Below are positions 51,508 through 58,615 of a DNA stretch of 58,615 bases, piece by piece (positions within the stretch are counted from its first letter, which is position 1; each line of letters opens with the position of its first letter). The DNA is from a virus. The notes beneath the pieces are model-generated. The model had not been told where the DNA came from. It saw nothing but the letters and a program-made list of their open reading frames with translations, and searched no databases. Both the position numbers and the translations under genes were made by a program. Location of the stretch: the IMG/VR virus record IMGVR_UViG_3300024255_000031, positions 1 through 58,615 of that record; one strand, written 5' to 3'.

Positions 51508-54500
51508 ATGGCATTAGTATCACCAGGTGTACAGGTTAGCGTAATAGACGAAAGTTTTTACACACCGGCAGAACCAGGCACCGTACCAGTAATTTTTGTT
51601 GCATCGCAAGAAAACAAACTAAATGCTTCGGGCACAGGCACAGCAGTAGGAACGCTAGCAGCAAATGCTGGTAAGCCATACTTGTTAACATCACAACGTG
51701 ACCTAGCTGAAACATTTGGCGATCCACTTTTCCAAACAGACGCAAGCAACAACGCAATTCATGGCTCAGAACTTAACGAATACGGGCTACACGCTGCATA
51801 TTCATATTTAGGCGTAAGTAACAGAGCATGGGTTGTTAGAGCCGACTTAGACTTAGGACAGCTTGTTCCGAGAGTAGAAGTACCAACAGCAGATCCTGAT
51901 GCAGGAACTTATTGGTTAGATACTACAGCTTCAGTGTATGGCATCCAAGAATGGAATAATGCACCTGAGTCAGTAACACGCGGACAGACGTTTACTAACA
52001 AAATTCCACTTGTTATTACAGACGAGACATTAGTACAAGACTTTGATAACGCAAATTATACTCCAAAAGGTTCAGTAGGAGCAGTAGGCGACTACGCTGT
52101 AGTTTCTGTAACTACACTAAAAACTATTTGGTATAGAGCTACAACTGGTTGGGTAGAATTAGGAACCGACGCTTGGAAAGAAACAATTCCAAGTGTAGTA
52201 AGTTCTAAAATTGGCGCTACATTTGGTGAAGATTCGTCAGAACAAGGCTCAAGTACATTTGTACTTAATGGCACTGTAGTTACTGTTACTACCGGCGATA
52301 CTATTGCAGACATTGTTACTACTATTAATAACTTAGTAATTTCGGGCGTAACTGCTACTGAATTAAATGGTGAACTAGCACTTTATAATGACGGAGTTAA
52401 TGTTGATAGATTAACATTTGCAGCAGGTACTAACGCAGACACAGCAGTACTTGATTTTTTAGCTATTGATGCAGAAGAATATTTACTTCCAGCTGTACAG
52501 ATTAGCAAGCACACACAAATTCCAGATACATATAAAAGTAGCACTAGTTACAATGGACGTCCTACAGGAAGTGTATGGTTAAAAACTACAACACCAAATG
52601 CAGGAGCACGTTGGAGAGTCAAGATTTGGAATGACGAAACAAAACTTTGGGATTCTGTTGATGCACCAATTTACGATTCTGCACAATCAGCTTTAGTTGA
52701 ATTAGATAGAACGGGCGGCGGAGCAAACTTAGCAATTGGCGATTTATATGTTCTAAGCAATGTTGCTAACGACGACGATCCACTAGGAACATTTAAAATC
52801 TTTAAAAGAGCGTCAGTTGGATCAACTACTATTACAACATCTGACATTACGCTAGCAAACTTTCCAGATGGTAACGCATTTGAATTAGTTATTGAGTCAT
52901 CGACTCCAGGTTCTGCTACTTTTAGTAGTGATGTATCTGGCTTAATTCAGTTTACAGGACAAGGCGCCGCTGCAGATACTGCAACTAGTATTGCAAGTGC
53001 AATTACAAGTGCAAATATCCCGTACATTAGTGCAAGCGTTAGCGGAAGTAAAGTTATAATTACTCACAGCCAAGGCGGTGAAATTCGATTAACTGATACC
53101 ATTTCTAGTTCTACTCCTGCACTAACAGCATTAGGCATTTCACCATATGTTATGTCAAGTGGAGCAGGAACACGTTTTGTATCATACGAACCTGGCACAT
53201 CTAGCGACACAACGCCGCAACAATTACGTGCAAGCAATTGGGAAGTACTAAACCACAAAGCATCACCAAACGCACCGACTGAAACAGCCGAGCAGGGTGC
53301 ATTATGGTATAATTCAATTGTTGACGAAGTTGACATTATGGTTAATAATGGCAGTATTTGGGTAGGTTATAAAGATTCAACAAGTCCTGCTTATAATGCA
53401 GTAAACGGTACAGATACTAACGGTCCAATCGTAAGTGCAAGTCGACCAACAAAACAAACAGACGGTACAGATCTTGTAGCAGGTGATTTATGGATTGATA
53501 CTTCGGATTTAGATAATTATCCTGTAATTTACAAATACAAAGGCCCAATACTAGATCGTTGGGACTTAATTGACAACAGTGATCAAACAACTGAAAATGG
53601 TATTGTATTTGCTGATGCACGATATGGTTCAACAGGAGCAACAGGAGCAACAGCAGCAAAAATTAGTACTTTACTTACAACTAACTATGTAGACTCAGAT
53701 TGTCCAGATCCTGCATTATATCCAAAAGGCACATTGCTGTTTAACACTCGCAGAAGCGGATTTAATGTTAAGCGTTACGAAGTTAATTATATTGACAATA
53801 CTGATGTTAACGTAAGATTCGGCGACGAATCAATGGCTAACTATGCACGTAACCGTTGGGTTACTGAAAGTGCTAACCAAGAAGACGGTGCAGGAACATT
53901 TGGGCGTAAAGCACAAAGAAAAGTTGTTGTACAAAAACTACAAGCAATTGTCAATTCAAACGATGAAATTCGTAATGAAGATGCACGTAGATTTAACTTA
54001 ATTGCATGTCCAGGATATTCAGAACTTATTGGCGAAATGGTTATATTAAACGCTGACAGAGGACTAACAGGATTTGTTGTTGGTGATAGTCCAGCAAGGC
54101 TAACACCAGATGCAACTAGCTTGAACAATTGGGCAACTAACGTTCGTGTTGCAGTAGAAGACAACGAAAACGGTCTAGTTACTAATGACGAATATCTAGG
54201 TATGTTTTATCCATGGGGATTTACAAGCGACAACTTTGGCAACAACGTTGTAGTTCCACCAAGTCACATGATGTTACGTACTATTGCACTAAGTGATCAA
54301 GTTAGCTATCCATGGTTTGCACCAGCAGGTACAAGACGTGGCGGAGTTAACAATGCAAGTTCAACAGGCTATATTAATAGCGAAGGCGAATTTGTAAGTG
54401 TAGCACTTAACGAAGGACAAAGAGATACATTATATGCACAAGGCGTTAACCCAATTACGTTTATTACAGGTGCAGGACTTGTTAACTTTGGACAGAAAAC

Positions 54501-54849
54501 TCGTGCAAGAGGAGCAAGCTCGCTAGACAGAATTAACGTTGCACGTTTGGTAATTTACTTACGTTCACAACTTAATCAGCTTGCTAAACCATATATCTTT
54601 GAACCTAATGATAAAATCACTAGAGACGAGATGAAACAGCAAGTAGAAAGTTTACTGCTAGAACTTGTTGGGCAGAGAGCACTTTATGACTTCCTAGTAG
54701 TGTGTGACGAAACAAACAACACACCTGCAAGAGTTGATCGTAACGAGCTTTATGTAGACATTGCCATTGAACCAGTTAAGTCAATTGAATTTATTTACAT
54801 TCCATTAAGACTTAAGAATACTGGCGAGATAGGTGGAACAGCAGGATGA
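51508..54849 (+). CDS. 18: Tail sheath protein gp18 (enlarged)
   Basis: A 1113-residue contractile sheath protein, far longer than T4 gp18 (659). The start MALVSPGVQVSVIDESFY is chosen because CAGGGAG lies just upstream; an ATG 15 codons earlier has no ribosome binding site and lies within the promoter region. The N-terminal 120 residues and the C-terminal third (from NLIACPGYSELIGEMV to the end, with LDRINVARLVIYLRSQL and VDIAIEPVKSIEFIYIP) are typical sheath. The middle (about 130-780) holds extra modules built on a G-x-x-W-[LYI]…Y-x-W/W-x-x-[VL] pattern: GTYWLDTTASVYGIQEWNN, GSVWLKTTTPNAGARWRVK, GALWYNSIVDEVDIMV and DLWIDTSDLDNYPVIYKYK. These probably decorate the sheath surface. Confidence 0.93.
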   Translation: MALVSPGVQVSVIDESFYTPAEPGTVPVIFVASQENKLNASGTGTAVGTLAANAGKPYLLTSQRDLAETFGDPLFQTDASNNAIHGSELNEYGLHAAYSYLGVSNRAWVVRADLDLGQLVPRVEVPTADPDAGTYWLDTTASVYGIQEWNNAPESVTRGQTFTNKIPLVITDETLVQDFDNANYTPKGSVGAVGDYAVVSVTTLKTIWYRATTGWVELGTDAWKETIPSVVSSKIGATFGEDSSEQGSSTFVLNGTVVTVTTGDTIADIVTTINNLVISGVTATELNGELALYNDGVNVDRLTFAAGTNADTAVLDFLAIDAEEYLLPAVQISKHTQIPDTYKSSTSYNGRPTGSVWLKTTTPNAGARWRVKIWNDETKLWDSVDAPIYDSAQSALVELDRTGGGANLAIGDLYVLSNVANDDDPLGTFKIFKRASVGSTTITTSDITLANFPDGNAFELVIESSTPGSATFSSDVSGLIQFTGQGAAADTATSIASAITSANIPYISASVSGSKVIITHSQGGEIRLTDTISSSTPALTALGISPYVMSSGAGTRFVSYEPGTSSDTTPQQLRASNWEVLNHKASPNAPTETAEQGALWYNSIVDEVDIMVNNGSIWVGYKDSTSPAYNAVNGTDTNGPIVSASRPTKQTDGTDLVAGDLWIDTSDLDNYPVIYKYKGPILDRWDLIDNSDQTTENGIVFADARYGSTGATGATAAKISTLLTTNYVDSDCPDPALYPKGTLLFNTRRSGFNVKRYEVNYIDNTDVNVRFGDESMANYARNRWVTESANQEDGAGTFGRKAQRKVVVQKLQAIVNSNDEIRNEDARRFNLIACPGYSELIGEMVILNADRGLTGFVVGDSPARLTPDATSLNNWATNVRVAVEDNENGLVTNDEYLGMFYPWGFTSDNFGNNVVVPPSHMMLRTIALSDQVSYPWFAPAGTRRGGVNNASSTGYINSEGEFVSVALNEGQRDTLYAQGVNPITFITGAGLVNFGQKTRARGASSLDRINVARLVIYLRSQLNQLAKPYIFEPNDKITRDEMKQQVESLLLELVGQRALYDFLVVCDETNNTPARVDRNELYVDIAIEPVKSIEFIYIPLRLKNTGEIGGTAG

Positions 54850-54855
54850 TAAATA
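54848..54855 (+). promoter_or_regulatory. T4-type late promoter for gp19
   Basis: GATAAATACTATT overlaps the gp18 stop codon (TGATAA) and lies 23 bases before the gp19 ATG, with AGGAG at 54866-54870. Confidence 0.78.
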
Positions 54856-54878
54856 CTATTGAACTAGGAGCAAACTAA

Positions 54879-55505
54879 ATGGCAATCTCATCATTATCAA
54901 AAATAACAGTTCCTTTAGCTAGCGGCGATTCTGCTGCTAGCCAAGGCTTGTTGATGCCGAAGCTCCAGTATCGCTTTCGAGTGTCGCTGGAAAACTTTGG
55001 TGTGTCAACACCAACAACGGAACTAACAAAACAAGTTGTAGACGTTACACGTCCGACGGTTGCATTCGAACCGATGGAAATACATGCATACAACTCAAAA
55101 GCATACTTAGCAGGCAAGCATACTTGGTCACCAATTACACTTAACTTACGTGAAGATGTAAACAATGCAGTACAAAAACTTGTAGGCGAACAGCTACAGA
55201 AGCAATTCGACTTTATGGAACAATCAAGTCCAGTATCTGGTCAAGATTATAAGTTTGTAACACGTATTGAAATCTTAGACGGTGGCAATGGCGTATACGA
55301 ACCAAACGTACTTGAAACATTTGAATTATATGGTTGCTTTATTACAAATGCAAACTATAACTCACTTGCTTATCAAAACAATGAACCAGTAACTGTTACA
55401 TTAGAAATCCAATATGATAACGCAGTGCAAACTGATTCATCAGGTGGTATTGGAGTAAGTGTACCAAGAGGCAACGGCAGTTTAATTACTGGCGGCGGCT
55501 CGTAA
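54879..55505 (+). CDS. 19: Tail tube protein gp19
   Basis: A 208-residue tail tube subunit (T4 gp19: 163). Recognisable parts: LMPKLQYRFRVSLENFGV near the start, ELTKQVVDVTRPTVAFEPMEIHAYN (the typical strand and hairpin with P-x-[VL]-x-x-E), KHTWSPITLNLRED, and YGCFITNANYNSLAYQNNEPVTVTLEIQYDNA near the end. It polymerises inside the gp18 sheath to form the DNA channel. The N-terminal 25 residues and the glycine-rich C-terminal 20 residues are extensions. It has its own late promoter and a strong terminator, giving a single-gene unit fitting a protein needed in many copies. Confidence 0.92.
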   Translation: MAISSLSKITVPLASGDSAASQGLLMPKLQYRFRVSLENFGVSTPTTELTKQVVDVTRPTVAFEPMEIHAYNSKAYLAGKHTWSPITLNLREDVNNAVQKLVGEQLQKQFDFMEQSSPVSGQDYKFVTRIEILDGGNGVYEPNVLETFELYGCFITNANYNSLAYQNNEPVTVTLEIQYDNAVQTDSSGGIGVSVPRGNGSLITGGGS

Positions 55506-55524
55506 GAGTAATTAACAAACTAAC

Positions 55525-55551
55525 AAAAAGGAGCCTTAGGGCTCCTTTTTT
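55525..55551 (+). terminator. Rho-independent terminator after gp19
   Basis: AAAAAGGAGCC, TTAG, GGCTCCTTTTTT: GC-rich stem of six pairs extended by A-T pairs, a 4-base loop and a T run, starting 19 bases after the gp19 stop. It is the clearest intrinsic terminator in the window. Confidence 0.92.
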
Positions 55552-55576
55552 ATTATCTACGCACATTATATTATTG

Positions 55577-55584
55577 GATAAATA
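55577..55584 (+). promoter_or_regulatory. T4-type late promoter placed 5 bases before a start codon
   Basis: GATAAATATTTGTATG: with T4 geometry (start about 6 bases after the motif) the first transcribed base would be the A of the ATG at 55590, giving a leaderless mRNA. The terminator upstream makes read-through an unlikely sole source of message. Confidence 0.7.
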
Positions 55585-55589
55585 TTTGT

Positions 55590-56801
55590 ATGACTACTAA
55601 TGCATATTCAGATAATTTAAACGCAAATCGAGATTCTGTAACTCTACGAGATTACAATCATGCTCAGCGTCTTTATCTAAATAATAATCTTAAATTTACA
55701 CCTAAAACTAAGTTTCTTTATCATACATTTTTTGCACTAGATCCTAGTGTAGGCGATATAGTTCAATCTTTAACTGAAAAATACGGTATTGAAATTGGCA
55801 TGTTAGTTAAAAGTGCCGACTTGCCTAAGTTTACAGCTAATGTAGAAACTAAAAACAAATATAATCGTAAAAAGAATATACAAACTAACATTGTTTACGA
55901 TCCTATTACTATAACCTTTCATGATGATAATCATGGTGTAACTACTGCTTTATTAGAAGCATATTATAGATTTTATTATGCAGACGCTTGGTATGGCGAT
56001 ACTCCGGGTGCTTATAGCAAACTAGATGGTGATACAACATATAAAGGTTCTGCTAGAAATCAATACAGGTATGGTTTAGATAATAATCTCAGTGTTCCGT
56101 TTTTTAGAAACATACAGATAAGTCAAATGGCTAGGTCTTTGTATACAACTTATACCTTAGTAAATCCTATTATTACTAACTGGCAACATGATTCTGTAGA
56201 TAGCGAAGGCGGATCAACTTTCATGCAAAATACTATTACAGTACAATACGAAGCAGTGCATTATGATAGAGGAACTGTTGAAGTTGGGTCTGACGGAAAT
56301 CCTGTAGGGTACGGAACTGTGTTCTATGACACTAGACCTAGTCCAATTGCAGTTACAGATCCAGAATCTTTGAGTACTGATATTAATGTAACTGATAACA
56401 GATCTAGTAGCAACAATGTAGAGTTTAATGATAACTTACCATTACAGAGCGCAAACTCATTGTTTAGTAATCTTAATAGGTCGACAGAGCAAGCAAGCGA
56501 AGTTGTTGGAGGATTAGACAATATTTCTATACCTATAAACGGTTCAGGAACACAACAAATTACACAATCTGTGCCGTCAACGGCAACTACAAGTAATAAC
56601 ACGTCTACTAGTTTATATCTATATAAAGATGATTTACAAAATAATTTTAAAAAATTAGACTTGTTAGCATTACAATTATTTAAAGATCAGTTCTTGCAAA
56701 ATGGCGGTTCTGGCATAAACAACTTATTTAACGCTTGGGATACTCTTCCAGAAACACAAAAAGAAGAGTATAGAAAACAAATATTAGAAGGTGCATTATG
56801 A
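55590..56801 (+). CDS. Tail-tube-fold structural protein (gp19/gp54-like), 403 aa
   Basis: A 403-residue protein. Its first 240 residues have the plan of tube-fold proteins: LYHTFFALDPS, then GMLVKSADLPKFTANVETKNKYNRKKNIQ, YDPITITFHDD, EAYYRFYYAD, and later TFMQNTITVQYEAVHYDRG. The L-P-K-[FY]-x-x-x-x-E-x-x-N-x-Y-N-R-K and Y-D-P-[IV]-x-[IV]-x-F-x-D-D motifs are common in tail tube and tube-initiator proteins. It may be a baseplate tube initiator (gp54/gp48 role) or a second tube protein. The C-terminal 150 residues are Ser/Asn-rich linker plus a helical end (DDLQNNFKKLDLLALQLFKDQ). It appears to be translated from a leaderless or nearly leaderless message. Its stop overlaps the next start (ATGA). 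Confidence 0.82.
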   Translation: MTTNAYSDNLNANRDSVTLRDYNHAQRLYLNNNLKFTPKTKFLYHTFFALDPSVGDIVQSLTEKYGIEIGMLVKSADLPKFTANVETKNKYNRKKNIQTNIVYDPITITFHDDNHGVTTALLEAYYRFYYADAWYGDTPGAYSKLDGDTTYKGSARNQYRYGLDNNLSVPFFRNIQISQMARSLYTTYTLVNPIITNWQHDSVDSEGGSTFMQNTITVQYEAVHYDRGTVEVGSDGNPVGYGTVFYDTRPSPIAVTDPESLSTDINVTDNRSSSNNVEFNDNLPLQSANSLFSNLNRSTEQASEVVGGLDNISIPINGSGTQQITQSVPSTATTSNNTSTSLYLYKDDLQNNFKKLDLLALQLFKDQFLQNGGSGINNLFNAWDTLPETQKEEYRKQILEGAL

Positions 56802-57169
56802 GCAGTTTACCTATTCCAAATATATCAAAGAGATCAGATCAAGGCGTACAGCTATTTTTTGACACGTATTATAATAAGCCTATCAATTTTGCTGATAACG
56901 ACTTAACAGCAATTATATCATTTTTTGAATCAAGAGGGTTTGACAACAGTGCTGCGGTTTCGGTTAGTACTGCTTTGCTATCTCAATCAAAAGCAGAAAA
57001 GATTCCAGTTTTTAAATTAATCGATACCTTAAAGACATACACAGGAATACAACTAAGCAGTATAGTTGCTGAAATTTTAAATTATAATAGACGTCGAACA
57101 AGTGCTGTTGGATTTAAACGAGTGAGAAATGTTTCGACAATTGAATCTCGAAATATTATCACAGATTAA
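56798..57169 (+). CDS. Uncharacterised protein of the tail/head gene cluster, 123 aa
   Basis: A 123-residue protein whose ATG overlaps the previous stop by 4 bases, so it is translationally coupled to the tube-fold gene. It is mostly helical (LTAIISFFESRGFDNSAAVSVSTALLSQ, partly quoted here as the hydrophobic core), with a basic end (YNRRRTSAVGFKRVRN). I see no known domain. Tight coupling to a tail gene and the following head-completion gene suggests a structural or assembly partner of the tube-fold protein. Confidence 0.8.
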   Translation: MSSLPIPNISKRSDQGVQLFFDTYYNKPINFADNDLTAIISFFESRGFDNSAAVSVSTALLSQSKAEKIPVFKLIDTLKTYTGIQLSSIVAEILNYNRRRTSAVGFKRVRNVSTIESRNIITD

Positions 57170-57181
57170 TTTTACGTTAAT

Positions 57182-57622
57182 ATGTCTAGGTTTGCACAAG
57201 GAAAATTTACATTAAAAAATCCTGCCAAATATGTAGGAAATAAAACTCCTACATATCGAAGTAGCTGGGAATTTACCTTTATGAAGTTCTGTGACGAGCA
57301 TCCGAGTATCGAGCAATGGGCAAGTGAAGCAATTCGTATTCCTTACAGAAATCCATTAACAGGTAAGCAAACTATATACGTGCCAGATTTCTTTATTACA
57401 TACGGTGATAAGACTGGTAAACAGCGTGTAGAACTGATCGAAGTCAAACCTGCAAATCAAACTATAAAAGAAAAATTAGGCAAGAGCCGAGCTAATCAAG
57501 CACATTGGATAGTTAATCAAGCTAAGTGGGAAGCAGCAAGAATCTGGTGTAAACAGAAGGGCATTTTTTTTAGAGTTATAAATGAAGGTGATATGTTTCA
57601 CCAAGGTAGCCGCAGACGATAA
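57182..57622 (+). CDS. 4: Head completion protein gp4 (PD-(D/E)xK-like)
   Basis: A 146-residue homologue of T4 gp4 (150 residues), needed to finish filled heads before tail joining. The conserved N-terminus is KNPAKYVGNKTPTYRSSWEF followed by T-F-M-K-F-C-D. Next come SIEQWASEAIRIPYRNPLTGK, then Y-V-P-D-F-F-I-T-Y and E-L-I-E-V-K-P, then RANQAHWIVNQAKWEAARIWCKQKG. The P-D and E-V-K pair plus the conserved E in the helix give the outline of a PD-(D/E)xK nuclease. The start ATG at 57182 lies 12 bases after the previous stop with little ribosome binding site. Its stop lies inside the next late promoter. Confidence 0.92.
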   Translation: MSRFAQGKFTLKNPAKYVGNKTPTYRSSWEFTFMKFCDEHPSIEQWASEAIRIPYRNPLTGKQTIYVPDFFITYGDKTGKQRVELIEVKPANQTIKEKLGKSRANQAHWIVNQAKWEAARIWCKQKGIFFRVINEGDMFHQGSRRR

Positions 57623-57625
57623 ATA
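57618..57625 (+). promoter_or_regulatory. T4-type late promoter for gp16
   Basis: CGATAAATAATAG contains the gp4 stop codon and lies 26 bases before the gp16 ATG. Confidence 0.7.
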
Positions 57626-57651
57626 ATAGTAGCATATAATGGAAAGTTACT

Positions 57652-58158
57652 ATGACTAAAAAATTAGAAGATATTTTAAACTTGCCTGAATCTAAAGATA
57701 TTATAGACAAAGCAGAGAAACAAGAAGAAGATCAAAAAGCGCATGAAATAGAGCGCCAAGACGACACTCTGCGTGATATAGCCGAGTTTGATAAAATTAC
57801 CGCAGCTTTGCCTCAAGTAAAAGGCTTAGGTGAAATGGCTGATAAAGAGCTTAATGAAGTTGCAGAAAAAGCAATGTCAGCATATGATGATTTAATGGAC
57901 CTAGGCATGAATGTAGAAAGTCGTTATGCTAGTAGAGTGTTTGAAGTCGCCGGAGGAATGCTAAAGACGTCATTAGATGCTAAAGTAGCCAAACTAGACA
58001 AGAAATTAAAAATGGTAGATCTACAACTTAAAAAACAAAAGATGGACAGTAACGGCAAAGGCCCGGGTGACGGTGGTTTTACTGAAGGGCAGGGCTATGT
58101 TGTCACTGACAGAAACAGTCTATTAGAGAAGCTTAAAGGCTTAGATAAAGATAAATAA
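57652..58158 (+). CDS. 16: Terminase small subunit gp16
   Basis: A 168-residue protein (T4 gp16: 164) that recognises DNA for packaging and regulates the gp17 motor. The plan matches gp16: an N-terminal L-x-x-I-L-N-L-P-E-S segment, an acidic linker, a central helical hairpin (SRYASRVFEVAGGMLKTSLD, then KVAKLDKKLKMVDLQLKKQK) that would form the oligomeric ring, and a C-terminal YVVTDRNSLLEKLKGL, like the short C-terminal peptide of T4 gp16 that contacts the large subunit. The ATG follows the late promoter by 26 bases with a GGAAAG site. The large subunit is not in the window. Confidence 0.85.
   Translation: MTKKLEDILNLPESKDIIDKAEKQEEDQKAHEIERQDDTLRDIAEFDKITAALPQVKGLGEMADKELNEVAEKAMSAYDDLMDLGMNVESRYASRVFEVAGGMLKTSLDAKVAKLDKKLKMVDLQLKKQKMDSNGKGPGDGGFTEGQGYVVTDRNSLLEKLKGLDKDK
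58150..58157 (+). promoter_or_regulatory. T4-type late promoter at the gp16 stop
   Basis: GATAAATAATAT overlaps the gp16 stop codon and lies 21 bases before the next ATG, with TAGGA between. Confidence 0.7.
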
Positions 58159-58178
58159 TATATAATAGGACAATTGAC

Positions 58179-58615
58179 ATGCGCAAATTTACAGAAATAT
58201 TAATAGAATCTAAAAAGGTTTATGAATTTAAAATAGGCATTGCTGGCGAGCTACCAGATAGTTGCGAACAAACTATGCGTTCTGCGCTTGAAAAGTTTCA
58301 AATAGACAATATGTCTGCAGGCAAAAAAACACCGATACAAGAACGTCCTTTAGATTTTCCACAGCTACAAAACATGGAAGTTACATACTTTGAAGTTGCT
58401 GTTAATTATCCTACAACTACTCAAATACTACAAGAATATTTAGGAAAATGCTGCGGCATTGATCAAAGCTATATTATTGTACGTAAACCCGGCGAACCGC
58501 AAGAACAGTATCAGCAAGAACCAGAACAAACAGAATATGATGTTCTTTTAACTAAAGAAGACTTAGGTGGCGAAAGTGCTCAAGAATCGGTTGCAGGTAA
58601 TAGAGTAATGGACTT
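58179..58615 (+). CDS. Uncharacterised protein, truncated by the window end
   Basis: An open frame of at least 145 codons with no stop before the window ends. The ATG follows TAGGA and a late promoter. The protein starts MRKFTEILIESKKVYEFKIG, then has DSCEQTMRSALEKFQIDN and MEVTYFEVAVNYPTTTQILQ, followed by CCGIDQSYIIVRKPGEP and an acidic Gln/Glu-rich stretch. Alternating strands and helices suggest a small alpha/beta domain with a flexible tail. I do not recognise the family. By position (after gp16, before the expected packaging and portal genes) it is likely a head or assembly gene. Confidence 0.75.
   Translation, partial: MRKFTEILIESKKVYEFKIGIAGELPDSCEQTMRSALEKFQIDNMSAGKKTPIQERPLDFPQLQNMEVTYFEVAVNYPTTTQILQEYLGKCCGIDQSYIIVRKPGEPQEQYQQEPEQTEYDVLLTKEDLGGESAQESVAGNRVMD

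Overview
This window is part of the genome of a T4-like (myovirus) bacteriophage, probably marine. The evidence is a recognisable T4-type neck, tail and head-completion gene set (gp13, gp14, gp15, gp18, gp19, gp4, gp16), T4-type late promoters close to GATAAATAC, an AT-rich genome with very tight gene packing, and very large modular fibre proteins of the kind carried by T4-like cyanophages and pelagiphages. The host cannot be fixed from this sequence. I saw no tRNA, rRNA, CRISPR array or insertion sequence.

Layout. (1) 1-39.3 kb, plus strand: a continuous virion adhesin/fibre cluster. It holds four giant proteins of 1738, 1573, 2616 and 4017 residues, a 700-residue fibre, small beta-rich proteins placed between them, and three tandem paralogues of about 320 residues in which about one residue in ten is cysteine. 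The giants combine carbohydrate-binding-like modules, right-handed beta-helices, Asp-box propellers and long repeat arrays. (2) 39.3-40.0 kb: an acidic protein of unknown role. (3) 40.1-46.8 kb: an accessory sugar module in two convergent operons. The plus operon encodes a GT9 (heptosyltransferase-type) glycosyltransferase, a NodU/CmcH-type carbamoyltransferase, an unknown protein and a GmhB-like HAD phosphatase. The minus operon encodes NUDIX, HldE, HldD and a cupin. Together they cover most of ADP-heptose synthesis; GmhA is not present here. (4) 46.8-50.1 kb: gp15 and gp14 on the minus strand, divergent from gp13 on the plus strand, separated by a bidirectional late promoter. (5) 50.2-51.4 kb: a small gene, a dNMP-kinase-like gene behind a sigma70-type promoter, and an inverted HNH endonuclease gene. 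(6) 51.5-58.6 kb: gp18 (enlarged sheath), gp19 (tube), a second tube-fold protein, an unknown protein, gp4, gp16, and a gene that runs off the window.

How it fits together. The late promoters serve virion assembly, and the sugar module is embedded in that late region and starts with its own late promoter. The simplest inference is that this phage makes and transfers ADP-heptose, possibly carbamoylated, either onto its own fibres (as the GT9-like autotransporter heptosyltransferases do to beta-helical adhesins) or onto host surface glycans late in infection. A T4 gene e-like hairpin over the late promoter and ribosome binding site of the glycosyltransferase suggests its translation is restricted to late transcripts. 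These functional proposals are inference; the gene identities are supported by visible motifs.
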